A stretch of 64,000 nt of DNA. Origin: Daejeonella lutea. GTDB taxonomy: Bacteria > Bacteroidota > Bacteroidia > Sphingobacteriales > Sphingobacteriaceae. The stretch lies in NCBI RefSeq assembly GCF_900168015.1, contig NZ_FUYR01000003.1:186001-250000 (forward strand). Reading direction: 5' to 3'. The notes beneath the pieces are model-generated. The model was not told where the DNA came from. It made no database searches and saw nothing but the letters and a program-made list of their open reading frames with translations. Position 1 is the stretch's first letter, and every line of letters starts with the position of its first letter. Positions 26,192 to 36,543 of this stretch are shown here, one piece after another. Position numbers and translations under genes: made by a program.

Positions 26192-29100
26192 ATGAAGGTT
26201 TTTTTTACTTTTTTACTGGGGTTAATAATTCTTACTGCTGAGAGTACGTTTGCTCAGTTTCCATATACGGATAGTTTCAAAAATTCTACTGCAACAGGAA
26301 CTGTGGTAGGTGGCGGTGCTAAATTGACTGCCGGAACTATTGACCCGGAAGGTAATGGTTACCTACGGTTAACGGAGAATACAGCAGAGCAAAGTGGATT
26401 CGCCCGAAATACCACTGTTTTCCCATCGGATAAAGGTCTGCTGGTAACTTTTGAATATTACTCATACGGTGGGCAAACAACGGAAACCGCCGACGGGATC
26501 TGTTTCTTTCTTTTTGATGCCACTGTACTCAATGATCCAGCTGATCCAGCAAACGGATATAATAATCCGGGTTTTCAAATTGGAGGTATTGGCGGTTCCT
26601 TAGGGTATGCCGGGTATAATGGTGCGCCAGGTTTAAGAAAGGGATTTCTAGGTATTGGATTTGATGAGTTTGGGAACTTCGCTACGAATGATGGTGGAAA
26701 AAAGGAGGGAAGCTTAGGGGTTGTTGATAAAATTCGGCAAAACGTTACGTTGCGAGGCGATGGATATGGTACAAGTAATGGTGCAGGCAATTATGAGTTT
26801 TTAAAGCGTATCATTACTACAACTGAACTTACCCCCGGTTTTAATGTGGAAGGAAAGGTTGATGGTCGGACACCGGGATTCAATTCATCTAATCCTGGCT
26901 ACCGAAAAGCTACAATTGAAATTCTTCCAAATGGTGCTAATTCTTATAAGATTAACGTCTGGATTGTAGAAGGAGGTGTTGCAACTCCTCATCACCCGGT
27001 GGTTGATTTTATTTACAACGCGACAATACCACCAAATTTGAGCTATGGCTTGGCCGCATCAACCGGGGGATTCACAAATTTGCACGAAGTAAGGAATATT
27101 GATATCGTAATACCTCCTTCTTCCGCAGTGAAACCCGTTGCAGTCGCAGATGTTTCCACAACGTCTGAGGATACGCCAGTTACATTTAGTATTATCTCAA
27201 ATGATTACGATGCGAATGGTAATTACACACTTAACCTGGGCAGTATAGACTTAAACCCAAGTGTTGCTGGAGAGCAAAAAACATTGACAACTACTGATGG
27301 AACGTATACGGTTAATAATTCGGGGATTGTCACATTTACACCAGCATTGCATTTTAGCGGAGCTGCTGCAGCCATTTCATATACAATAAAAGACAATGGC
27401 TCAGGCGGGGTTGTTCCAATCGAGGAAAGTTTGTCAGCAACGATCAACGTAACTGTTACGGCTGTTAACGATGCCCCTGTTGCCACTGTGCCGACGGTAA
27501 TTGAAATCACTGAAGATACTCCGAAAGCTATAACCGGCATTTCTTTTTCTGACCCGGATGCCGCTGGTGCTACAGTTGTTGCTAGCTTTTCGGTAGAAGC
27601 AGGGGCTCTTACCGCAGCATCAGGCGGTGGGGTTACTGTTAGTGGTGCTGCTACCGCAATAACTTTGACAGGAACGCTTGCTAATATTAATGCGTTCATA
27701 GCGGGCGGCGGGGTGAATTATGCACCCGTAACCAATTCAAATGTTGACGTAATTTTAACTGTAGGAATAAACGATAACGGAAATGTAGGTGCAGGTGGAG
27801 CTTTATCTAGTACTAAAACATTGATTTTAGACATTCAGCCAGTAAACGATCCACCCATTCTGACAAGTATAACTAAGTCGGGTAACGAAGATTCGATCAT
27901 ACCTTTTTCAGCAGCTGATTTTACATCGAAGTTCTCAGATGTTGATGGTAATTCTATCACCAAAGTTAAGATAGTGGGCCTGCCACCGGCTGCTGAGGGT
28001 GTTTTGAAAAAAGGAGATGTGCCTATTACTGCAGGAGAAGAGATCTCATTCGCCGACCTTCCTTCCATTACATTTACTCCGGCACTAAACTTTAATGGAA
28101 CCGTCGCCCCGTTTAGCTGGAATGCGTTTGATGGCACTGTATACGCCGCGGTAGATGCAACAATCAATATCACAGTCAACCCGGTAAATGACCCGCCGAT
28201 AGTTAATAATATAGATAAAACCGTCGCTGAAGATGTGACCATGACTTTTACGGCAGCTGATTTTACAGGTAAGTACACCGACGTAGAAAATAATCCCCTA
28301 GTTAATATCACTATAGTAAGTCTGCCCTTGAATGGTTCCCTGAGAAAAAGTGGAAGCCCGCTTATAGCAGGGGCAGTGGTTCTTGCTTCAGAACTTGCTA
28401 GCCTGACGTTTGTTCCCACGACTAATTTCAATGGTAACACCAGTTTCCTTTGGAAGGCATCTGATGGTAATAGTGATGCCGTTTCCAACGCAGCAGTTAA
28501 CATAGTGGTTACTCCTGTTGACGATCCCCCTGTAGCAGTCAATGACGCAGCTTCCACTGAATCCGGCACCGCCGTAACCTTTAGCGTTGTTGCAAATGAT
28601 ACGGATCCGGATGGACCTGGTACTATTGATATTACTACGGTTGATATAGATCCTGCGACCGCCGGAATTCAAACAACATTCGTTGTAGCGGGCCAGGGGA
28701 CTTACATAGCAAATAACAATGGGACAGTAACGTTTACCCCACTGTCAAATTATGATAGTGGCGTTGGTACAGCAACACCTGTTTTGTATACAGTGAAAGA
28801 TAATACCGGACTCACAAGCAACTCCGCTTCAATTGCCGTGAAAGTAACTCCTAAAGTTGCCCCAGTTGCAAACGCTGATGAAGCCACAACTGCTGAAAAT
28901 GTAGCGGTAACTGTGAATATTTTGGCTAACGATACAGATGCCAACGGGAATAATACGATCAACACTGCGACTGTTGATTTGGATCCGTCTACCGGCGGCA
29001 GACAAAATAGCTTCACGGTTGCGGGCCAGGGCAGCTATACCGTTAATAATGCTGGCGTTGTCACCTTTACACCGGTGCAATATTACAATAGCGCTCCGGG

Positions 29101-31276
29101 TACTGCTACGCCTATTTCCTACACCGTTAATGATAATAGTGGGTTAACAAGTAATGCCGCTACAATTACCATCACGGTTACTTCGGTACCGGACGCACCC
29201 GTGGCAGTAGCAGACGCAGTAACAACTAATGAGGATAATTCGGTTACGTTCAGCGTTATTGCCAATGATTTCGACCGGGATGGCAATAGCACCATCGACC
29301 CAACAAGTGTTGATTTTGATCCGGGAGCTGGAGTAAAAACGAGTCTTGTTGTCGCGGGTGAAGGGACTTACACTGCAAACCCAAATGGCACAGTTACCTT
29401 TGTACCTGTTGCGAATTACAATAGTGGTGTAACTACGGCAACACCGATCAGCTATACTATCAAAGATAATACTGGTCTCACGAGTAACGCTGCTACAATT
29501 ACGGTAACTGTAAATTCAGTAAACGATTTACCAGTAGTTTCAAATGTTCCAAAAAGCGGAACCCAGGGACAGACTGTTACTTTCACCGAAGCTGATTTTA
29601 AGAGTAAATACACGGATCCTGAGAATTCTCCTTTAACCAAAATCAGGGTGGTAAGTCTTCCTCAAAATGGCACCTTGCGATTATATGGCGCAAGCATTAC
29701 CGCTGGACAGGAAATTCAGGTAACCGACCTCGAAGGAATTACTTTTGTTCCTGTCGCGAGTTTTAATGGAATCACCAGCTTTTCGTGGAACGGAAACGAT
29801 GGAGCTGGCTATGCAGCAGTAAATGCTAACGTTGTAATTACTCTCAGTGCGGTCAACCAGCCGCCTGTTTTAACACCTGTTATAAGGAATTACACCGGGA
29901 ATTCAGTGGTAACCTTTGCAGCTAGTGATTTCACTAATCAGTTCACTGATCCGGAAGGGAATACGTTAACAAAGATCAAGATTGAAACTCTTCCTACTTC
30001 TGGTAAACTGAAATTATTCGGAGTAGATGTTATTCCTGGACAAGAGATCCCTGTGGGTGATATTTCCGGACTAACCTATGTTCCTGAACCAGGTACCAGT
30101 GGGACTTACAACTTTACATGGAATGGTTCAGATGGAACAACTTACGCAGCTGCAACATCTACAGTATCGATAAATGTCACGCCAACAAACGTACCCCCTG
30201 TTGTAAGTGATATTGCAAAAAGCGGAACTGGCTTCGCGGATATCACATTTACCACAACAGATTTCACTTCAAAATTCACTGATGCGGATAATAACAGCCT
30301 CGTCAAAGTAAAGGTGATTAACCTTCCCCTTAATGGTACGCTGCGACTCAATGGAGTAAATGTTATTGCCGGTCAGGAAATACCTCTGCTGGATTTGCCT
30401 AAGCTGAGTTTCCAGTCGGCGCTTAACTGGAGTGGTACTACAAGCTTTGCCTGGAATGGTTTTGATGGACAGGTGTACGCTGTTAATAATGCAAATGTGA
30501 CGATGACCGTTATCCTGCCGGTAGATCCAAATGCAAAGATCGGTGTTGCAAAGAGCCTAACCTCAATTAGTGATGGTGTAAATGGGACGTATGATGTCAA
30601 ATTCACCTTTACCCTGGCTAATTACGGGCCTAATGCTCTGGAAAATATAAGTCTCAAGGATAATCTGGCGCTTGCATTTGCAGGAACCGAGTTTACAGTA
30701 AAGACTATTACTGCAACTGGAAATTTAAGGGTCAATACTTCATTTAACGGAAATGGCGATACGGAACTGTTATTGCCTGCAAGCCGTCTAACAGGTGGTG
30801 AAGAGAGAAAGGTGGAGCTGGAAATAAATGTAAGACTGGTATCCAAATCTGGATCTTTCTTTAACTATGCAATTGGCGAAGGTACATCAGCAATTACCGG
30901 AGCTAAGGTTCAGGACAGATCAACAAACGGCCTCAAAGCTGACCCTGTAGTAAATGGCGATGTCAGTTTATCGGAAGTTACATCGATAGACCTGGCCCCG
31001 CGGCCAACGTTTATTCCTGATGGGTTTACTCCTAACGGTGATGGAATAAATGATAATCTGATCATTCAAAATACCTTGAATCAGAAAATATCACTGGAGG
31101 TGTTTAACCGTTGGGGAAACCGCGTCTTCAGATCGGTTGACTATAAAAACGATTGGTCCGGACGCTGTACGGAAGGAATATATCTTGGTCAAGATATCCC
31201 TGATGGTACGTATTTCTACGTCGTCATGGTCGATAATAAGAGTAAATATGTTGGAAGCTTAACGGTGCAGAGGTAA
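26192..31276 (+). CDS. Giant type IX-secreted adhesin: lectin-like, cadherin/Ig-like repeats, DUF11, type B sorting domain
   Basis: A 1694-residue surface protein. In order: signal peptide (1-21); an L-type-lectin-like beta-sandwich domain (about 22-310, TADGICFFLFDA and GFLGIGFDEFGNF); about ten cadherin/Ig-like repeats (about 315-1470); a DUF11-like domain (about 1475-1590, FTLANYGPNALENISLKDNL); and a C-terminal gliding-motility type B sorting domain (FIPDGFTPNGDGINDNL and EVFNRWGNRVF, ending SKYVGSLTVQR). Two repeat classes are visible. One has VANDTDPDG and SYTVKDNTGLTSNAA. The other has EADFKSKYTDPEN and LPLNGTLRLNG. The sorting domain directs export by the type IX system, and a PorP/SprF gene overlaps its stop. 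Likely adhesion or gliding. Acidic DxD-rich loops suggest calcium binding. Confidence 0.92.
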   Translation: MKVFFTFLLGLIILTAESTFAQFPYTDSFKNSTATGTVVGGGAKLTAGTIDPEGNGYLRLTENTAEQSGFARNTTVFPSDKGLLVTFEYYSYGGQTTETADGICFFLFDATVLNDPADPANGYNNPGFQIGGIGGSLGYAGYNGAPGLRKGFLGIGFDEFGNFATNDGGKKEGSLGVVDKIRQNVTLRGDGYGTSNGAGNYEFLKRIITTTELTPGFNVEGKVDGRTPGFNSSNPGYRKATIEILPNGANSYKINVWIVEGGVATPHHPVVDFIYNATIPPNLSYGLAASTGGFTNLHEVRNIDIVIPPSSAVKPVAVADVSTTSEDTPVTFSIISNDYDANGNYTLNLGSIDLNPSVAGEQKTLTTTDGTYTVNNSGIVTFTPALHFSGAAAAISYTIKDNGSGGVVPIEESLSATINVTVTAVNDAPVATVPTVIEITEDTPKAITGISFSDPDAAGATVVASFSVEAGALTAASGGGVTVSGAATAITLTGTLANINAFIAGGGVNYAPVTNSNVDVILTVGINDNGNVGAGGALSSTKTLILDIQPVNDPPILTSITKSGNEDSIIPFSAADFTSKFSDVDGNSITKVKIVGLPPAAEGVLKKGDVPITAGEEISFADLPSITFTPALNFNGTVAPFSWNAFDGTVYAAVDATINITVNPVNDPPIVNNIDKTVAEDVTMTFTAADFTGKYTDVENNPLVNITIVSLPLNGSLRKSGSPLIAGAVVLASELASLTFVPTTNFNGNTSFLWKASDGNSDAVSNAAVNIVVTPVDDPPVAVNDAASTESGTAVTFSVVANDTDPDGPGTIDITTVDIDPATAGIQTTFVVAGQGTYIANNNGTVTFTPLSNYDSGVGTATPVLYTVKDNTGLTSNSASIAVKVTPKVAPVANADEATTAENVAVTVNILANDTDANGNNTINTATVDLDPSTGGRQNSFTVAGQGSYTVNNAGVVTFTPVQYYNSAPGTATPISYTVNDNSGLTSNAATITITVTSVPDAPVAVADAVTTNEDNSVTFSVIANDFDRDGNSTIDPTSVDFDPGAGVKTSLVVAGEGTYTANPNGTVTFVPVANYNSGVTTATPISYTIKDNTGLTSNAATITVTVNSVNDLPVVSNVPKSGTQGQTVTFTEADFKSKYTDPENSPLTKIRVVSLPQNGTLRLYGASITAGQEIQVTDLEGITFVPVASFNGITSFSWNGNDGAGYAAVNANVVITLSAVNQPPVLTPVIRNYTGNSVVTFAASDFTNQFTDPEGNTLTKIKIETLPTSGKLKLFGVDVIPGQEIPVGDISGLTYVPEPGTSGTYNFTWNGSDGTTYAAATSTVSINVTPTNVPPVVSDIAKSGTGFADITFTTTDFTSKFTDADNNSLVKVKVINLPLNGTLRLNGVNVIAGQEIPLLDLPKLSFQSALNWSGTTSFAWNGFDGQVYAVNNANVTMTVILPVDPNAKIGVAKSLTSISDGVNGTYDVKFTFTLANYGPNALENISLKDNLALAFAGTEFTVKTITATGNLRVNTSFNGNGDTELLLPASRLTGGEERKVELEINVRLVSKSGSFFNYAIGEGTSAITGAKVQDRSTNGLKADPVVNGDVSLSEVTSIDLAPRPTFIPDGFTPNGDGINDNLIIQNTLNQKISLEVFNRWGNRVFRSVDYKNDWSGRCTEGIYLGQDIPDGTYFYVVMVDNKSKYVGSLTVQR

Positions 31277-32199
31277 TGGTGAGATTTCTAAGAGCGATAA
31301 TTTTTAGTTTGGGGCTGCTTACAATTGCTGCTGATGCCGCTAATGCGCAGCAGAATGCTATGTATTCTCAGTATGTTTTTAACACTCTGGCCTATAATCC
31401 TGCATATGCTGGCAGCAGGAACGTGTTTTCAGCAACCGCGCTATACCGAAACCAATGGTCGGGAATTAAAGGTGCCCCAACCACAGCAACTTTAACTGCT
31501 GATGCACCTTTCAAAGGCGATAAGATTGGATTAGGCATCCAGCTAATTAATGATGAGCTGGGTGTTACAAAGACTACTGGTGCAGCCTTGAGTGGTGCAT
31601 ACAGAATTACGATGCAAAACGATGCGAAGCTGTCGTTTGGCTTGCAGGGTAGTATCAGCAAGTTCGCCGCTAATTTCACTTCTCTGGATCTGGGAAGCGG
31701 CGGGAATGATCCGATCTACCAGCAGGACATTAACAAGGTGCTTTACAATTTTGGTTCAGGGATCTATTATTCAACTGAACGGCTTTACATCGGGGTGTCA
31801 GTTTTAGACATGCTGAATAATCGGCTGGGCGAAGATGCATCTGAAGCGAGACAATCTGGGCATGCATATGTAGCGACAGGGTACGTATTTCCGCTTAGCG
31901 AAGATTTTAACTTAAAAACTGCGGTCCTGTTGAAAGGTGTTAAAGGCGCTCCAGTACAGGCAGATCTTAATTTGACTTTATGGATTAAGGATATTTTAGC
32001 AATTGGGGGTGAATATCGTACTAGTGCTGATATTTCAGGATCGATGGAGGTGCGTGTTACACCACAGGTGCGCTTAGGTTATGCGTACGACCGTAGTACA
32101 ACAAGCCTGAAAAGCTTTAACACTGGCAGTCATGAATTTATGATCAGATATGTATTTTCATTTGATCAAAGTAATGCTTTATCACCGCGATATTTTTAA
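31276..32199 (+). CDS. PorP/SprF-family type IX secretion outer membrane protein
   Basis: A 307-residue outer-membrane beta-barrel of the PorP/SprF family. The signal peptide ends ANAQ, followed by the family start QNAMYSQYVFNTLAYNPAYAGS and many short amphipathic strands ending in FMIRYVFSFD. Its ATG overlaps the adhesin TAA by one base, so the proteins are made together. SprF is known to be required for delivery of SprB, a type B sorting-domain adhesin, in Flavobacterium. By analogy this protein would serve as dedicated outer-membrane receptor or anchor for the large upstream adhesin. Confidence 0.95.
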   Translation: MVRFLRAIIFSLGLLTIAADAANAQQNAMYSQYVFNTLAYNPAYAGSRNVFSATALYRNQWSGIKGAPTTATLTADAPFKGDKIGLGIQLINDELGVTKTTGAALSGAYRITMQNDAKLSFGLQGSISKFAANFTSLDLGSGGNDPIYQQDINKVLYNFGSGIYYSTERLYIGVSVLDMLNNRLGEDASEARQSGHAYVATGYVFPLSEDFNLKTAVLLKGVKGAPVQADLNLTLWIKDILAIGGEYRTSADISGSMEVRVTPQVRLGYAYDRSTTSLKSFNTGSHEFMIRYVFSFDQSNALSPRYF

Positions 32200-32207
32200 A
32201 GACATCA

Positions 32208-34277
32208 ATGAACAGACTCATCGCACTACTTTTAGTTTTAGTACTACACCTTGGCGGAGGTAGCTGCTTTGCTTTTTTTCAGGAAGACGATGGGCCGTTA
32301 ATGCAGAAGGCAATCAGGGAGTATAATGCGCTCAGATTTGTATCGGCTATTAAGGAATTAACCAAGGTTATAAAGAAAGATCCTCTTAATATCAAAGCGC
32401 AGGAGCTGCTGGCATCAAGTTATCGTAACACCAAGGTATATGATGAGGCTCTCCATTGGTACGCTGAGCTTACCAATCAAAAACATATCAAGCCTGAATG
32501 GGCATTGTATTACGCAGAAGCGCTGGCAAATAAAGAGCGATATGAAGAATCTGAAAAATGGTACAGGAAATATTTAGCACTGCAGCCAACTGATAGAAGA
32601 GCAGCGGCTTTCAGCAAAGCTAATCTTGGTGCTTTGAGCAAAGACGAGGGAAACTGGGACATTGAGTTTTTGAATATCAATAGTGATGCGTCTGAATATT
32701 CACCTATGTTTTACAAGGACGGACTGATATTTATCAGCAACCGGAATGAAAAATCTCGCTACATGTTTGCATGGGATCAGACCCCTTATACAGATATGTT
32801 TATAGTTGATGATCTGGAGGATATCCGTGAAAGCGACGAGTCATCTATCGAACGCCGTTTGAGCGGAAAAAGTGATAAACCTAATTCCCTGGTAAGCCTC
32901 TTGTTTGGACATGGCAAAGCTGATAGTGCCGGTGCCAGTGAAATTGCACGACTCCTGCAAGGGAAAGTGAGGTCGAGTTACCACGAAGGCCCGGCGGTAA
33001 GATTACCTGAGGGCTCCTTGATGTTTACAAGAAATAATTACAATAATAAGAAAGCCGGCAGCAGCAGTGCAGGGATAAATAAACTTAAGCTGTATACCGC
33101 TTTGGGGGATAATTGGGACGAAATTGTTGAATTTCCTTATAACAATGATGAATACTCAACCGGCCACCCGGCAATAACTCCTGACGGTAGGGTATTGATA
33201 TTTGCATCTGACTCACCTCGCGGTTATGGTGGCACAGATCTGTATTACTGTGTAAGAACTTCAGAGCGGGGTAACTGGGGAAGACCGGTAAATCTTGGTC
33301 CTAAAATTAATACTGAAGGCAACGAACAATTCCCCTATGTAGACAAGAATGGGAAATTATACTTCTCTTCCACTGGTTATCCGGGACTTGGCGGTCTTGA
33401 TATTTTTGAGGTGATGCTAAAAGATATGAAGCCTGTTGGTAAACCACAGAATCTGGGTGCGGGCATTAACTCTCCTGCTGATGACTTCGGCTTGATAAAA
33501 GAAGATGGGACTGACAATGGCTACTTCAGTTCAAACCGTCGCGGTAATGATGATATCTACAAATTTAAGAAGCTTGCCTTCGCTGTTAAAGTTCAAGGTT
33601 TAGTTCTTGACTCCAGAACAAATACACCAATTGCAGGTAGCAAGGTTTTGGTTAAGCATAATGGAATTATTGATACCCTGCAAACCAATCCGTTTGGAGA
33701 GTTCACAATGCCTCTCGGGAAATCTGATGATTACGAGCTGAGCGGTAGGGCTCTCGCCTATGTTAGTAAGGAAGAGTTCATAAGTACCAGAGGTATCGAC
33801 AAAGATTCTACCATTAGAATGGTTTTGAGGCTGAATAAGGCAGAGAATGTTCAAAAATGGGTTTTAACTAATTGTGATTCCTTGAAAACTGCTTTTGCAT
33901 TTGAGAACGTCCATTACGAATTGGATAATGCTGAGCTGCGCAGTGAAGACTTCGACAAACTTAACCGTGTAGCGGATGTGATGAAAAAGAATCCACAGAT
34001 CAGTGTCATCACATCAAGTCATACAGACAGCCGCGCGTCTGATAGCTATAACAAGGATTTATCGCTCAGAAGAGGTCAGTCGGTTAGGAGCTATCTTGTA
34101 AGCCGGGGTATTAGCGCTGATAGAATAGAAGTAAAATATTACGGTAAGAGTCGACTCGTCAATTCGTGCGAAGACGAAATGAATTGTTCTGAGGCGGATC
34201 AGGCCTTGAACCGTAGAACCGAATTTGAAGTAATTATAAATAACGTGAATCTGGCACAGCTAGATTGCAAAAAATGA
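32208..34277 (+). CDS. TPR / PD40 beta-propeller / OmpA-domain outer membrane protein
   Basis: A 689-residue protein. It has a signal peptide, TPR helices (about residues 30-140), PD40-type beta-propeller repeats (about 150-450, including GHPAITPDGRVLIFASDSP and EQFPYVDKNGKLYFSSTG), a carboxypeptidase-regulatory-like domain (about 465-540) and a C-terminal OmpA domain (about 565-685, NRVADVMKKNPQISVITSSH and NRRTEFEVII) that binds peptidoglycan. This resembles PorE-type components of type IX secretion. It lies 8 bases after the PorP/SprF gene and would tie the secretion or anchoring assembly to the cell wall. A paralogue role separate from the core apparatus is likely, given the local adhesin. 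Confidence 0.92.
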   Translation: MNRLIALLLVLVLHLGGGSCFAFFQEDDGPLMQKAIREYNALRFVSAIKELTKVIKKDPLNIKAQELLASSYRNTKVYDEALHWYAELTNQKHIKPEWALYYAEALANKERYEESEKWYRKYLALQPTDRRAAAFSKANLGALSKDEGNWDIEFLNINSDASEYSPMFYKDGLIFISNRNEKSRYMFAWDQTPYTDMFIVDDLEDIRESDESSIERRLSGKSDKPNSLVSLLFGHGKADSAGASEIARLLQGKVRSSYHEGPAVRLPEGSLMFTRNNYNNKKAGSSSAGINKLKLYTALGDNWDEIVEFPYNNDEYSTGHPAITPDGRVLIFASDSPRGYGGTDLYYCVRTSERGNWGRPVNLGPKINTEGNEQFPYVDKNGKLYFSSTGYPGLGGLDIFEVMLKDMKPVGKPQNLGAGINSPADDFGLIKEDGTDNGYFSSNRRGNDDIYKFKKLAFAVKVQGLVLDSRTNTPIAGSKVLVKHNGIIDTLQTNPFGEFTMPLGKSDDYELSGRALAYVSKEEFISTRGIDKDSTIRMVLRLNKAENVQKWVLTNCDSLKTAFAFENVHYELDNAELRSEDFDKLNRVADVMKKNPQISVITSSHTDSRASDSYNKDLSLRRGQSVRSYLVSRGISADRIEVKYYGKSRLVNSCEDEMNCSEADQALNRRTEFEVIINNVNLAQLDCKK

Positions 34278-34319
34278 TATTAGAAAAAAAACATTTGAAT
34301 AACGCTTAAACTCACAATC

Positions 34320-36485
34320 ATGATTAAAAATCGACTCGTCCTTCTTTCAGTTTTAGGACTTTTCTTTTTCTCCTGCAAAAAGGTTGATCAAGAAACCGCA
34401 GAAACCGGTAACATTAATAAATTGGTAATTCCTGAAGGCTTTACCTGGGAAAGTTCAAGAGATATAAACTTCGAAGTAAAGATCACGGACACGCGGTTCC
34501 AAAGCGCTGTGCATGTGGTGTCGATTTATGATGGAGACCCTTCACAAGGTGGCAGGTTGCTTTCTAAAGGCTCGGGTTCAATAAGCGACCCTTTCACTAC
34601 GCTAATCTACCTGGCTAATACGATTAAAGAGGTATTTGTAGAAAAGGTCGCACCTGATGGTACAACTACGATACAAAAAGTAGCGGTCGGTTCTGATCCG
34701 AAGGTTAGTTTGTCATTAAGCGCTGTTAGTCCTAAAAACACAACTGCTGACAGTGGAGCTAAAATTTCTGGATTGGATGATAGCCCGGACTGCAATACAG
34801 GTTGTACTCAGACGGTTACTACCTCAAATACAAACCTTAATGTGAACAACGGCGACGTAGTTTGTGTAACCGGTAATAATATTACTATAGGATTTAATGG
34901 TAACGGCGGCACGGTGAGAATTTGTGGTACCAATGTAACTGTGCAAAATGCGAGCCTGAACGGGAGCGCCAAACTTATTATCACACGCACCGCTAGCGTA
35001 GTATTCAGTAATTTGAATACTAATGGTAACTCTTCTGAATTCACCAATTATGGAACTACAACCATCAACGGCTCGTTTTCTCCTAAAAACATCTTCACCA
35101 ATGAAGGGACACTAACAACGACTGGCGATTTTGATTTGAACACTAGCACTGTATTTTTAAATAATGGTGTGATCAATGTCGGCGCAACAATGAATGTGAA
35201 TACTAGCAGTGTAGCCACAAATAATGGATCAATTACCACAGCACAACACTTTCAGTTAAATAGTCAAAGTGACTTCATTAACAAATGTTTCATTTGGGCG
35301 AAAGGCGATTATAACCATAATAGCGATATGTTCAATTACGGACTTATCAAGGTTAATAATACCACTACTGTGAATGGAAACGACATTCTGACTATGTATA
35401 ATGGTGCCATGCTTTCTACTAAGGATATGAAACTCAACGGACAATCAATCGGTGTTGGCACCAGATCACTTATAAAGGTCTCTGGAGTTTCCACCCTGAA
35501 TGGTGGCAGCAGCGTACAGAATTCCCTTCAATACTGTGATGCCAATGGTATCGAAACTAATAACACAATTTTCAGTGGTGGTGCAACACAGGCATGTAAC
35601 CTATACATTCCTGTCACTAACTGTAATGCAGAGGGAAATGGCACACCTCCACCAGTGGATACTGATGGAGATGGGGTGCTGGATTCACAAGACGAGTATC
35701 CAAGCGACGCTACTAAGGCTTACAATAACTATTACCCTTCAGCAAGTCTTGAAACTGGTGCAACCCTTGCATTCGAAGATCAATGGCCAAAGAAGGGCGA
35801 TTATGATATGAATGACCTTGTCATGAACTACCGTTATAAGATTGTAACAAATGCTCAAAACAAAGTAGTACAAGTAGTTGGTAACTACAATCTAATGGCT
35901 GTAGGGGGAGATTTCAAGAATGGTTTCGGTATTGAGTTCCCGGTAAGTCGTTCCAGTGTCACCGGCTTGACAGGAGGAACGCTTGAAACTGGGCAGTCGA
36001 AAGCAGTAGTTATCTTCTTCTCAGATATGCATACCCAATTAGCAAACTATAATACTAAGCCTGGAGAACCTGTTTCTGCTCCTAAGAGTTATACGGTTAG
36101 CTTCAATATTACGAATGGTCCCTTACTCAGCACTTTTGGTTTAGGGGCGTATAATCCATTCACCTGGAATAGTGGAATTGCCGGCGGAAGAGGTTATGAA
36201 GTTCACCTTCCTGGGAAGACGCCAACAACCCTTGCGAATACAGCGTTGTTTGGTACTCTGGATGACAGGACTAATGTGTCTCAGTCTAAATATTACGTCA
36301 CATCTACTGGTTTGCCTTGGGCAATAAATGTTCCAATCAAGCCGTTCAAATATCCAATTGAGGCTGCAGAAATTGGTAGTGGTTATCTCAAATTTGAGAC
36401 ATGGGCCACATCTGGCGGCACTCAGTTTCTGGATTGGTATTCCAATACGGAGACTGGTTATCGTAACACCAGTAAATTGTTTTAA
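34320..36485 (+). CDS. LruC-domain surface lipoprotein with beta-solenoid-like middle
   Basis: A 721-residue lipoprotein. Lipobox FFFSC places the lipid on C19. The middle (about residues 165-430) is a low-complexity stretch rich in Asn, Thr and Gly with repeating short strands (for example NTSTVFLNNGVINVGATMN), suggesting a beta-solenoid. A calcium-type motif DTDGDGVLDSQDEYP starts at about residue 450. It is followed by the LruC signature AFEDQWPKKGDYDMNDLVMN and the rest of that domain. It follows the OmpA-domain gene by 42 bases and is probably co-transcribed with the adhesin group, forming another surface or biofilm component. Ligand unknown. Confidence 0.9.
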   Translation: MIKNRLVLLSVLGLFFFSCKKVDQETAETGNINKLVIPEGFTWESSRDINFEVKITDTRFQSAVHVVSIYDGDPSQGGRLLSKGSGSISDPFTTLIYLANTIKEVFVEKVAPDGTTTIQKVAVGSDPKVSLSLSAVSPKNTTADSGAKISGLDDSPDCNTGCTQTVTTSNTNLNVNNGDVVCVTGNNITIGFNGNGGTVRICGTNVTVQNASLNGSAKLIITRTASVVFSNLNTNGNSSEFTNYGTTTINGSFSPKNIFTNEGTLTTTGDFDLNTSTVFLNNGVINVGATMNVNTSSVATNNGSITTAQHFQLNSQSDFINKCFIWAKGDYNHNSDMFNYGLIKVNNTTTVNGNDILTMYNGAMLSTKDMKLNGQSIGVGTRSLIKVSGVSTLNGGSSVQNSLQYCDANGIETNNTIFSGGATQACNLYIPVTNCNAEGNGTPPPVDTDGDGVLDSQDEYPSDATKAYNNYYPSASLETGATLAFEDQWPKKGDYDMNDLVMNYRYKIVTNAQNKVVQVVGNYNLMAVGGDFKNGFGIEFPVSRSSVTGLTGGTLETGQSKAVVIFFSDMHTQLANYNTKPGEPVSAPKSYTVSFNITNGPLLSTFGLGAYNPFTWNSGIAGGRGYEVHLPGKTPTTLANTALFGTLDDRTNVSQSKYYVTSTGLPWAINVPIKPFKYPIEAAEIGSGYLKFETWATSGGTQFLDWYSNTETGYRNTSKLF

Positions 36486-36509
36486 TAAGATTCTGTAAAG
36501 TTAAGCATG

Positions 36510-36543
36510 TATGTCAGGCCTTTTTAAAGAGGGGCCTGACATA
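36510..36543. terminator. Perfect 11-bp stem-loop between convergent genes
   Basis: TATGTCAGGCC and GGCCTGACATA pair perfectly around a 12-base loop. The stem overlaps the last codons and the stop of the flippase gene on the minus strand and lies 25 bases after the LruC gene stop on the plus strand. There is no strong T-run. It can serve both convergent transcripts. Confidence 0.6.

Noticed and set aside
27223-30846. Many long minus-strand open frames opposite the adhesin, up to 244 residues
   Set aside because: They lie antisense to a continuous, domain-rich coding frame and arise from the repetitive Thr/Val/Asn codon pattern. Their translations are low-complexity with no recognisable domain.
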